A program made the position numbers and the translations under genes. Positions 56,959 through 64,000 of a stretch of DNA of 64,000 nt are shown here, one piece after another (within the stretch, counting starts at the first letter, position 1; the number at the start of each line of letters is the position of its first letter). The notes under the pieces were generated by a model, which did no database searches, was not told the DNA's origin, and saw only the letters and a list, made by a program, of their open reading frames with translations. Origin of the DNA: an uncultured Collinsella sp. (GTDB lineage: Bacteria; Actinomycetota; Coriobacteriia; Coriobacteriales; Coriobacteriaceae). The stretch lies in assembly GCA_937995345.1 (NCBI GenBank), contig CALKKS010000015.1:62001-126000 (forward strand). The letters run 5' to 3'.

Positions 56959-58233
56959 TTACTCGGCAAGAGCGGCCTCGATGCGGGTCGTGACGCCCTT
57001 GAGGTTAAGACCGACGACGTACTGCTTGATCGGGCGCTTGATGTGCTCGATGACAAAGCGCTTGCCGTCGATGTCCTGAGCGGCGAGGTTGCGGTAGAGC
57101 TTCTCGACCTGCTCCTTGACCTCAGGATCGTTGAACGCATAGTGACCGGAGACATCCAGGATCTTCAGGCTGAGCTCATCGTCGGCAAGGATGTCGTCGA
57201 CCTGCAGGTTGACGTCGTCGCCAGTCATCCACTTGCGCCAGCGCTCGGTCTTGATAGCCTTGACCAGCAGGGTGTGATACAGGTCGGAGGGGTCAGCGCA
57301 CAGACCGTTGTCGACCAAGATCTGCTCGGTGGCGCAGAGCTTGAGGTAGGCGCGGGTCTCCTCGGTGCCATACTGCGGAGCGACGTTGGAGGCGGTCACG
57401 TGTGCCGGGATATGCTCGAGCAGCGTCGCGTCGTCCAGATAGTCGGCGTTGTGCTCCTTCAGGCCCACGCCGTAGCGCTTAGCCATGTCGGCGAGCTCGC
57501 GGGCATTCTTGAAGTTGTAATGGCCGACCTGCTCGGTCCAACGGGTGAGCGTACCGGTCTGGCCGACGATAAAGGTGGGCATGGGGCAGCCGCGCTTCTC
57601 GAGCTCGGGCTGCAGCTGAGAAATGAACTCCTCGTACTTATCGGTAGAGGTCAAGCCGCCATTGGTCTCCTCGGTACCGACCTCATAGGCAACCTCGGGC
57701 AGGTTATGCTCGCGACGGTACTGCTCAAGGTAGTCGATAAGATCAATCGTGCGGCGAAGCACCACGTCGAGCGGAATAACCTTGCCGATCTGATAGGGGT
57801 CCTTGGTGGGGTCGACCATCAGCAGGTCAAAGCCTGCCTCCATGTCGGCGACGAAGGACTTGCGGGCGAGCTCCATGGCCTCGTCCTCGGGCAGGTGGGC
57901 GTTACGCTCCTCGTCGCGCTGCCACGGACCGCCGTGATCGCGGCACAGGTAGTACGGACCGGTGTAACCCACCTCGTCGGCAACCTTCTTGATGTCGGCG
58001 GCAAAGCGCGTCTGGTCCCAACCGTTGACGTAGCCGGCGCCCATCTCGTCCATATCGACCTGGTTGCGGCTGGCGATAAACATGGGCGGGAAATCCTCGT
58101 CCTTGGCAAGCTCGAACACGGCCTGAATCAGGTTGGGGCTCATGGGGCCAATGCCGACCATGGTTGCGTGATCGCCGCTATCCTGCAGCTTGAGCATGCC
58201 CTGAACGGCCTGACGGATGGTAAGGTTGGACAT
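56959..58233 (-). CDS. GatZ/KbaZ-family protein, candidate tagatose-6-phosphate 4-epimerase
   Basis: 424 residues of the D-tagatose-bisphosphate aldolase non-catalytic subunit family. Landmarks: VGIGPMSPNLIQAVFELA, MDEMGAGYVNGWDQTRFAAD, YYLCRDHGGPWQRDEERNAH, MVDPTKDP, YEVGTEETNGG, FIVGQTGTLTR and LKEHNADYL (each a short part), with conserved Asp, His and Glu typical of a metal barrel. No catalytic GatY partner or tagatose-6-phosphate kinase is in the operon. Relatives in this family act alone as fructose/tagatose-6-phosphate 4-epimerases, which fits a PTS operon feeding transaldolase and transketolase. ATG 58233 has AAGGAG upstream. Confidence 0.85.
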   Translation of the reverse strand: MSNLTIRQAVQGMLKLQDSGDHATMVGIGPMSPNLIQAVFELAKDEDFPPMFIASRNQVDMDEMGAGYVNGWDQTRFAADIKKVADEVGYTGPYYLCRDHGGPWQRDEERNAHLPEDEAMELARKSFVADMEAGFDLLMVDPTKDPYQIGKVIPLDVVLRRTIDLIDYLEQYRREHNLPEVAYEVGTEETNGGLTSTDKYEEFISQLQPELEKRGCPMPTFIVGQTGTLTRWTEQVGHYNFKNARELADMAKRYGVGLKEHNADYLDDATLLEHIPAHVTASNVAPQYGTEETRAYLKLCATEQILVDNGLCADPSDLYHTLLVKAIKTERWRKWMTGDDVNLQVDDILADDELSLKILDVSGHYAFNDPEVKEQVEKLYRNLAAQDIDGKRFVIEHIKRPIKQYVVGLNLKGVTTRIEAALAE

Positions 58234-58302
58234 TTTGTTCTCCTTCTCCAGAGGATTTTTGACAAAAGTTCCCTGGGACCCAGATGTGGGCCCTATCAGT
58301 AC

Positions 58303-58363
58303 GGATGGATTTTGTTGTGTAGGGGCGGTTGTGCGGAGTCAAATCCATCCCTCCGCACAACCG
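58303..58363 (-). other. Interleaved stems (pseudoknot-type) in the EIIBC-gatZ spacer
   Basis: In transcript sense, CGGTTGTGCGGAG (58363-58351) pairs perfectly with CTCCGCACAACCG (58338-58326), and its loop GGATGGATTT (58350-58341) pairs perfectly with AAATCCATCC (58312-58303) 13 bases downstream. The two perfect stems of 13 and 10 pairs interleave, giving either a pseudoknot or two exclusive states. No T tract follows. Confidence 0.8.
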
Positions 58364-58377
58364 GAGTCCATAAAGGT

Positions 58378-59850
58378 TTACTTGGCCTGCTTATCGAGCG
58401 TGGGCTTCATGGCAATCAGGATTGCAGCGGCGACCACGGCGCCAATCACGATGTCCAGGCAGAACAGCGCGACGTTGTTGGTGGCAAGGGCGACGATAAA
58501 GCCACCGTGCGGGACGTAGCAGTCGATGCCCTGGAAGGCGGCAAGTGCCGCACCCACGGCAGAGCCGATGCAAATGCCGGGCAGGGTGTGACCGAGGTCC
58601 TTGACCGCGAAGGGGATAGCGCCCTCGGTAATACCGATGCAGCCCATGAACAGCGCGGAGATGCCCATCTGGCGGTCAGCGTCATCGAACTTGTTCTTGG
58701 CGATGAGCGCAGCGAGGCCACAGGCGATCGGGGGAACGGCGACGGCGACGCGGAACATACCGTTAGGACCGTAGATACCGGAGGCCATGATGGCCATGGT
58801 GAAGGTCGAGGCGGTCTTGTTGATGGGGCCACCCATATCGAAGGCGGTCATAACGCCAATGACCAGGCCCAGGACAACTGCGGAACCGCCCTGCAGGCTG
58901 CCGAGCACGCCGGTGAGCCAGTCCATCACAAAGCCAAGCGGCGTGGCCAGGATGTAGATATAGGCCATGCCCAGGACAAGCGAGGTCAGAATCGGGATGA
59001 TCAGGATGGGCATGATGGTCTGGATGGTGTTGTTGACCTTCCAGGTCTTCATCCAGCGGACAAAGTAGCCGCAGATGACCGCCATGATCATGGCGCCCAA
59101 GAAGCCGGTCGAAACGCTGTTGCCGTTAGGGGTAACGACTGCGTTGTTGACCAGGTAGCCCAGGACAAAACCGGGGGCGAGCGCGGGCTTGCCGGCCATC
59201 GAGTAGGAGATGTATGCCGCAAGCACCGGGATCATCATGGAGATGCCGGCCATGCCGATGGTGTTAAGGCTCACCATCAGCGGGTTCGTAACCTCCATGC
59301 CGTTGGCGCCGGCGGTACCGGATGCCAGCGAGAAGGCAAGAAACACGCCGCCGATAACGACGATGGGGATAAAATAGGAAACGCCGGTATTGAATGCATT
59401 GAGCAGCGTCTTGCCAGGATCGGCAAAGATAGACTGCTTGGACGCCGGTGTCGGGGCCTGCGGGGCAGCGGAGACGGCCTTCTTCTCTGCCTTGGCCTCG
59501 GCCTTGGGCGCGTCAACGGCGCCACCCGTCGCCTTGATGATCTCAATGGCCTGGTCGATGATCTTTACCGGATCGGCGATTACATCCGAGGTGCCGACCT
59601 TCAGGAACTTGCCCTCGGCCATCTTCTGCTCAAAACGGTCCTCGTTCTCGACACCCACGTCGACGGACTCCAGGACCAGGTCGGCGGAGTCCACGTCTTC
59701 CTGCGTGAGCTCATTCTCGATACCCAGGCCACCCTGAGCCTCGACCTTGCACTCGATGCCACGGGCGGCGCATTCATCCTGAATCGCCTTCTGGGCCATA
59801 TACGTGTGGGCAATACCCACAGTACAGGCGGCAACGCCTACGATCTTCAT
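58378..59850 (-). CDS. PTS EIIBC, fructose family
   Basis: 490 residues. EIIB domain (1-100) with phospho-Cys9 in VGVAACTVGIAHTYMA; an Ala/Lys/Glu/Pro linker (about 115-145); EIIC domain with about nine helices and motifs GGVFLAFSLASG, PGFVLGYLVNN, TAFDMGGPINKTASTF and GITEGAIPFAVKD. Fructose-specific members share this fold but it also serves mannose, tagatose and 2-O-mannosylglycerate. ATG 59850 has AGAGGG upstream. First gene of the operon and divergent from a LacI-type regulator. Confidence 0.93.
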   Translation of the reverse strand: MKIVGVAACTVGIAHTYMAQKAIQDECAARGIECKVEAQGGLGIENELTQEDVDSADLVLESVDVGVENEDRFEQKMAEGKFLKVGTSDVIADPVKIIDQAIEIIKATGGAVDAPKAEAKAEKKAVSAAPQAPTPASKQSIFADPGKTLLNAFNTGVSYFIPIVVIGGVFLAFSLASGTAGANGMEVTNPLMVSLNTIGMAGISMMIPVLAAYISYSMAGKPALAPGFVLGYLVNNAVVTPNGNSVSTGFLGAMIMAVICGYFVRWMKTWKVNNTIQTIMPILIIPILTSLVLGMAYIYILATPLGFVMDWLTGVLGSLQGGSAVVLGLVIGVMTAFDMGGPINKTASTFTMAIMASGIYGPNGMFRVAVAVPPIACGLAALIAKNKFDDADRQMGISALFMGCIGITEGAIPFAVKDLGHTLPGICIGSAVGAALAAFQGIDCYVPHGGFIVALATNNVALFCLDIVIGAVVAAAILIAMKPTLDKQAK

Positions 59851-60011
59851 TGCTTCCCTCTTTTCATAGAGTTGCGTGCGCAAGACACCGTTTGCGGAGG
59901 CCTCCGGAGCATCCCCTGCCGTTTGGACTTGCTGTCTTTTCGACAAGAACAATATAGGTGCTCGTTTTTCTTAATGCCAGCTTATTTCGGTAAACGCGCA
60001 GGTCAGAGCGT

Positions 60012-60042
60012 TGGTTATGCGATTTAGTTATGCGTTTAACCA
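60012..60042. promoter_or_regulatory. Putative LacI-family operator region
   Basis: TTGGTTA (60012) and TAACCAA (to 60042) form an inverted repeat that encloses two direct copies of GTTATGCG (60014-60021, 60027-60034). It lies between the divergent PTS operon and its LacI-type gene. The rest of 59851-60265 holds no gene. Confidence 0.45.
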
Positions 60043-60265
60043 AAAATGAATCCTGCGATTTTGCCCTCGATTTCAAAAGTCAAGAAGTATTTGATTTTCT
60101 CGGTAGACGGCAGATGCGCATGCCGGTCACAAATTTCGACCCCACCCGTATGCCGCATTTGTTGCATACTCATATGAAAGGAAAAAGCCGCTCACCGAAG
60201 CGTATCCTTCACCAAGACTCAAAGTCATCATGTTGGAAAATGCTCATCTGTCGGAAGGAGTCGCT

Positions 60266-61276
60266 GTGGCAAAACAGCGCGTTACGATCGCAGACGTCGC
60301 TCGAGAGGCGGGAACCTCGACGGCAAGCGTCTCGTATTACCTCAACGACAAACGAGAAAAGCTTAGCGAGAAGACGCAGAACAAAATCGCGCGCGTCATT
60401 AAGGAACTTGGATACGTTCCCAACGCCCAAGCGCAGACGCTCACCGGAAAGCAAACCCACGTCATCGCCATCATCATTTTGGATAACACCAACAAGTGGG
60501 CGGGCCTCGTCCTCAACGGCATGGAACAGGTCATGCTCCCCGCGGGCTACCAGACGGTCGTTTGCACGAGCAACTTCGACCCCGACACCGAGCTCATGTA
60601 CGTCGACAAGATGCTCTCGCTGGGCGTCGATGGCTTTATCATCCAACCCACGGCAAATTTCAAAGCCGTCCACGACCGCATCAGGCGCGCCGGCAAGCCC
60701 GTCGTCTTTTTTGACGCGGCCATCTACAGCCCGGGCACGAGCTGGATCAAGACCAACCTCTACGACGGCGTGTACAATGCCACGCAGGCACTTCTCGACG
60801 CCGGCTACGAGGACTTTTTCTCCATTGCCGCCAATATGACCGAAATGCGCACCCGCATGGAGCGTTTCCAGGGATATGCCGAGGCACTGGCCGCGAATGG
60901 GCAGCTCTACAAAGCCATCCCCATCGACCACAACAAGCCGTCAATCAACGAGCTCACCGAATACTTTAAATACAAGTTCAACCCCGCCAAGCGCACGCTC
61001 ATCTTCGTGCAAAACCAATGGGCACTTCCGCGCGTCTATAAGGCGCTTCAGCCCATGGTCCATCTGCTCCCACAGCAAATCGGCCTTTTGGGACTCAACT
61101 GCGAAGACTGGACCAACCTCACCACGCCGACCGTCTCCACCATCATCGAGCCCGTCGACCAGGAAGGTCGCGAAGCAGCCGAGATGCTCCTCGCCCTACT
61201 TGACGGCAGCAGCGAACCCGGCGAGCAGCGTATTCTCGAGTGCAAACTCAATTGGCTCGATTCCACCTCGATCTAG
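60266..61276 (+). CDS. LacI-family regulator of the divergent PTS operon
   Basis: 336 residues. Helix-turn-helix VTIADVAREAGTSTASVSYYL and hinge helix NAQAQTLTGKQT, then a sugar-binding sensor domain (VIAIIILDNTNKWAGLVLNG, GFIIQPTANF, LGLNCEDWTNLTTPTVSTI, short parts). GTG 60266 is preferred because GGAAGGAG lies six bases upstream; ATG 60230 is possible. Divergent from EIIBC-gatZ-tal-tkt-EIIA, so it probably represses that operon until the phosphorylated sugar binds. Confidence 0.9.
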   Translation: MAKQRVTIADVAREAGTSTASVSYYLNDKREKLSEKTQNKIARVIKELGYVPNAQAQTLTGKQTHVIAIIILDNTNKWAGLVLNGMEQVMLPAGYQTVVCTSNFDPDTELMYVDKMLSLGVDGFIIQPTANFKAVHDRIRRAGKPVVFFDAAIYSPGTSWIKTNLYDGVYNATQALLDAGYEDFFSIAANMTEMRTRMERFQGYAEALAANGQLYKAIPIDHNKPSINELTEYFKYKFNPAKRTLIFVQNQWALPRVYKALQPMVHLLPQQIGLLGLNCEDWTNLTTPTVSTIIEPVDQEGREAAEMLLALLDGSSEPGEQRILECKLNWLDSTSI

Positions 61277-61405
61277 CCATACGCCAAATATGAAGCAAAT
61301 GAATCAGTAGTGTTTGTCCCAAATCTTGAGTATTTGTTCGGCGGAGCGACCTCTGCCGGCTCCTGCTAGACTGGTAGATTCCCAACCGTCTAGCCAGGAG
61401 CCTCA

Positions 61406-62383
61406 ATGTCGCGCAAGTCCGCCTACAAGCAAGTACTTTCCATCGGCACCGCCGTGGTGCTGGGGTTTGCGCTGTTCACAGGGTCGCTCGACGGAGCGCC
61501 CAAGCTGCTCTCGCCGCAAAGCGATGAGCAGGCGGCTGCTCTGGCCGAGAAGCAAAGCGAGAGCCCCAACCGCACCGACGACGAAGCGGACTTGGTCGCC
61601 CGGCTCGAATCGGGAACAGCGAGCTCCACGGACTCCGAAGATGATCAGGACTCCGGCGATGGCTCTGAATCCGCCACGACCGACACCGCTGACGATGCCT
61701 CTTCAAACGTCACCCCCATCGACGAGGTCGAAAACCCCGATCTCGACCGCGCCCGCGGCGTATATCTCAGCAGCATTCCCGACTACGCCGGCAACCCCTA
61801 TGTCGCCCTGCGCGCCGACAGCACGCACCCGTTGGGCACGCCATCATTCACGCTCGACGAATACGAGCGAGCTACCGAAGAGGGCTGCTTTAAGAAGTTC
61901 TCCAAGCTCGATAGCCTGGGCCGCACCCGCAAGGCACTCGCCTGCGTGGGTCCCGAATCGCTCGGTCAGGGCAAGCGCGGCGATATCTCGCGTATCCATC
62001 CCGCCGGGTGGCACCAGCAGCGCTACGACTTTATTCCGGGTCAGAGCCTCTACAACCGCTGCCACCTTATCGCCTGGTCGCTCTGCGGCGAAAACGCCAA
62101 CCGCAAGAATCTGCTCACCGGCACGCGCTATCTCAACGAAACGGGCATGCTGCCGTTTGAAGAGCAGATCCTCGACTACATCCACGACACAGGCAACCAT
62201 GTGCTCTACCGCGTCACGCCTATGTATAACGAAGAGGAGCTCGTCTGCCGCGGCGTGCGCCTTGAGGCGCAATCGGTCGAGGACCACGGCAAGACCCTCT
62301 GCTTCCACGTATATTGCTACAATCTGCAGCCGCACGTGCAGATCGACTACGCCACCGGCCGCAATCAGGCCTCGGGGGACTAG
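61406..62383 (+). CDS. Secreted DNA/RNA non-specific endonuclease
   Basis: 325 residues. An N-terminal signal or anchor helix (VLSIGTAVVLGFALFTG), a long Ser/Asp/Glu/Thr-rich linker (about 35-115), then the endonuclease domain of the EndA/DNA-entry type: YNRCHLIAWSLCGENANRKN with catalytic His220 and metal Asn near 229-233, then LLTGTRYLNETGMLPFE. It likely degrades extracellular DNA for nutrients or in DNA uptake. ATG 61406 has AGGAG upstream. Four cysteines in the domain may form disulfides. Convergent with the EF-G-like gene. Confidence 0.9.
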   Translation: MSRKSAYKQVLSIGTAVVLGFALFTGSLDGAPKLLSPQSDEQAAALAEKQSESPNRTDDEADLVARLESGTASSTDSEDDQDSGDGSESATTDTADDASSNVTPIDEVENPDLDRARGVYLSSIPDYAGNPYVALRADSTHPLGTPSFTLDEYERATEEGCFKKFSKLDSLGRTRKALACVGPESLGQGKRGDISRIHPAGWHQQRYDFIPGQSLYNRCHLIAWSLCGENANRKNLLTGTRYLNETGMLPFEEQILDYIHDTGNHVLYRVTPMYNEEELVCRGVRLEAQSVEDHGKTLCFHVYCYNLQPHVQIDYATGRNQASGD

Positions 62384-62445
62384 GGCCGACCAAGCTGCCC
62401 CAAAACCTAAAATGATCCGTTTTCCTCCGTCCCCCAGGGATCAAA

Positions 62446-62478
62446 AAGGGCCGCCCTGGATTGCCCAGAGCGGCCCTT
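62446..62478. terminator. Bidirectional terminator
   Basis: AAGGGCCGC-CCTGG-ATTG-CCCAG-A-GCGGCCCTT, with a T run on the minus strand, between two convergent stop codons. Confidence 0.82.
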
Positions 62479-62512
62479 GCATCGGCATGCATGTTGCGGG
62501 CAACGCCACGCG

Positions 62513-64000
62513 CTACTTGGCGCGGCCCTCCTCATAGCGCTCGACCAGCTTGGCCTGAACGTCATAGGGAACCTGCTCGTAGCCGGCGGGCTTCATGGTA
62601 AAGTCGCCCGTGCCGCGCGTGATGGAGCGCAGGCGCGTCGAGTAATCCGTCAGCTCGGCGAGCGGGGCCTGGGCGATGACCACGGTGTCGCCGCGCTCAT
62701 CGGTCTCCATGCCCGTCACGCGACCGCGCGAGGCCGAGATGTCGCCCATCACGGCGCCGGCGTAGCTCTCGGGGATCGTCACCGTGATTTCCTCGATGGG
62801 CTCCAGTACCACCGGATCGGCATCGGCGCACGCCTTGCGCAGGCCGATGCGAGCCGCCGCGCGAAACGCCATCTCGTTGGAGTCGACACTGTGATACGAG
62901 CCGTCATACACCGCGACGCGAATGCCCGTGAGCGGATAACCGGCAATAATACCGTCCTTCATGGTCTCCTGGACGCCCTTGTCCACGGCGGGGATGAGCG
63001 AGCGCGGGATGCGGCCACCCACAACCTCGTCAACAAACTCATAGCCGTCGCTCGTGCCGTCGGGCCCAATGAGCGGCTCCACGCGCAGCCAGCAGTCGCC
63101 GTACTGACCGGCGCCGCCGGTCTGCTTCTTGTGGCGACCCTGGGCGCTTGCCGTGCGGCGGATGGTCTCGCGATACGGAATGCGGATCGGCACGCTTTTG
63201 GCCACGACCTTGGTGCGATCCTCCAAACGGTTGAGCAGCACCGAAACCTGCGCCTCGCCCACGGCGGAGATGATAGTCTGGCCCGTCTCCTCGTCACGGT
63301 CGATGCTCATGGTCGGATCGGCCTTGCAAGCCTTCTCGATAAACGTGTAGAGCTTCTCTTCGTCGCCGCGATTCTCGGCCTCGATGGCAATGCGGTACTG
63401 CGAGTTGGGGAACTTAAACGCCGCTGCCTCGACCTTACCGGTAATGGAGAGCGTGTCACCCGTCTCTGCCGCCAACTTGGGCGCCACGATAATGTCGCCG
63501 GCATAGGCGTGACCGACCTCGGTCATGTCGCGGCCGCACATCACATACAGGTGAGCCAGACGATCGCTCTTGCGGGTACGCGCGTTGACCAGCTCGAGGC
63601 CCGGCTCAAGCGTACCCGTCAGCACCTTGATAAAGCTGATACGGCCCTGCTGCGGGTCGGCCAGGGTCTTAAACACAAACGCCACCGGACGGTCATCGTC
63701 GCTCGAGATCTTAAGCGAGTCGCCATCGATGAGCGGCATCTCGCCGTAGTCAGTCGGCGCCGGGAAGTACGTGGCGATGTCGTCCATCAGCGAGTTGACG
63801 CCCTGCTCCTTAATGCAATCGCCCGCAAAGACCGGCACAAAGATGCGCTCAGCGATCGCTTTGGACAGCAGGCCCTCAAGCTCCTCCTGCGTCAGCGTCT
63901 CCTCGCCTTCCAGGTACTTCATCATCAGCTCATCGTCGGCCTCGGCCACCAACTCGCACAGATGGTCATGGGCCTCCTCGGCCTGGGCACGATACTCCTC
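62513..64000 (-). CDS. Elongation factor G paralogue, N-terminus beyond window
   Basis: The frame is open to the window edge, leaving the last 495 or so codons. It holds EF-G domains II-V: domain II with FVFKTLADPQQGRISFIKVLTG (in parts), domain III TMSIDRDEETGQTIISAVGEAQ, domain IV RRTASAQGRHKKQTGGAGQYGD and PRSLIPAVDKGVQETMKDG, domain V EEITVTIPESYAGAVMGDIS ASRGRV. The GTPase domain is not visible. The sequence resembles the EF-G-like (EF-G2/FusB-type paralogue) branch rather than the housekeeping FusA, since rpsG, rpsL and tuf are not beside it. Role in translation or ribosome recycling is uncertain. Confidence 0.88.
   Translation of the reverse strand, partial: EEYRAQAEEAHDHLCELVAEADDELMMKYLEGEETLTQEELEGLLSKAIAERIFVPVFAGDCIKEQGVNSLMDDIATYFPAPTDYGEMPLIDGDSLKISSDDDRPVAFVFKTLADPQQGRISFIKVLTGTLEPGLELVNARTRKSDRLAHLYVMCGRDMTEVGHAYAGDIIVAPKLAAETGDTLSITGKVEAAAFKFPNSQYRIAIEAENRGDEEKLYTFIEKACKADPTMSIDRDEETGQTIISAVGEAQVSVLLNRLEDRTKVVAKSVPIRIPYRETIRRTASAQGRHKKQTGGAGQYGDCWLRVEPLIGPDGTSDGYEFVDEVVGGRIPRSLIPAVDKGVQETMKDGIIAGYPLTGIRVAVYDGSYHSVDSNEMAFRAAARIGLRKACADADPVVLEPIEEITVTIPESYAGAVMGDISASRGRVTGMETDERGDTVVIAQAPLAELTDYSTRLRSITRGTGDFTMKPAGYEQVPYDVQAKLVERYEEGRAK

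Noticed and set aside
56893..60027. 1044-codon open frame on the plus strand opposite the PTS-gatZ operon
   Set aside because: It is antisense to three well-supported genes, has skewed Val/Gly/Asp/His composition and no recognisable domain; long antisense frames are expected at this GC content.

Overview
The window is GC-rich, densely packed, mostly leaderless-spacer bacterial DNA. The gene mix (mannose- and fructose-family PTS systems, class B sortase with an SPATG-anchored substrate, LytR-CpsA-Psr and LTA-synthase-type envelope enzymes, LarE, no outer-membrane or aerobic respiratory genes) points to an anaerobic Gram-positive gut actinobacterium of the Coriobacteriia, most like Collinsella. 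That taxonomic call is inference from gene content and composition; no 16S gene is present.

Layout. 1-1415: 3' part of a 23S rRNA methyltransferase. 1460-10324 (minus): a PTS locus made of a LevR-like regulator, EIIB, EIIC, EIID and EIIA of the mannose family, then a NIF3-like metalloprotein, a cytosolic ceramidase-fold protein and a HAD phosphatase; TGTCGACA-type sites lie in front of both the regulator and the PTS genes. 10440-15951 (minus): a small-molecule kinase, a KdpE/KdpD-like pair without KdpFABC, a 74-residue membrane protein and the K+ transporter Kup. 16120-21703: nitroreductase, an LTA-synthase-like enzyme, a TetR-controlled membrane protein and a flavodoxin. 21825-25535 and 33014-37240: two heterodimeric ABC exporters, each with one degenerate ATP site, the second controlled by a MarR protein with two visible operators. 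25755-28338: SRP RNA, a palindrome cluster, a TadA-glycerate kinase fusion and tRNA-Ser(UGA). 28342-32902: TetR, LemA, IlvE, DedA, CysE. 37418-45727: small proteins, LCP protein, sortase B and its substrate, a sigma54-activator-like regulator with a ruined ATPase core, a YeiH transporter and a GntR regulator. 46015-52872: GlmS, LacI regulator, DUF4143 ATPase, HAD phosphatase, LarE. 53854-61276: a LacI-controlled fructose-type PTS operon with a GatZ-like protein, transaldolase and split transketolase. 61406-64000: secreted nuclease and the 3' part of an EF-G paralogue.

How genes work together. The 53854-59850 operon reads as a complete route from PTS-imported ketose phosphate (possibly tagatose 6-phosphate, epimerised by the GatZ-like protein) into the pentose phosphate pool. 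The 38709-41484 block builds and anchors a surface protein. The kdpDE-kup block looks like potassium homeostasis rewired to a constitutive-type transporter.

The most unusual feature is the intergenic DNA. At least six families of palindromic repeats (called A to H here) fill convergent and divergent gaps, especially 25755-26399, 48018-48356 and 52886-53771. Several families keep a constant core while the stem arms change in sequence yet stay self-complementary. I know of no function for them; no transposase, CRISPR array, prophage or insertion sequence is present in the window.
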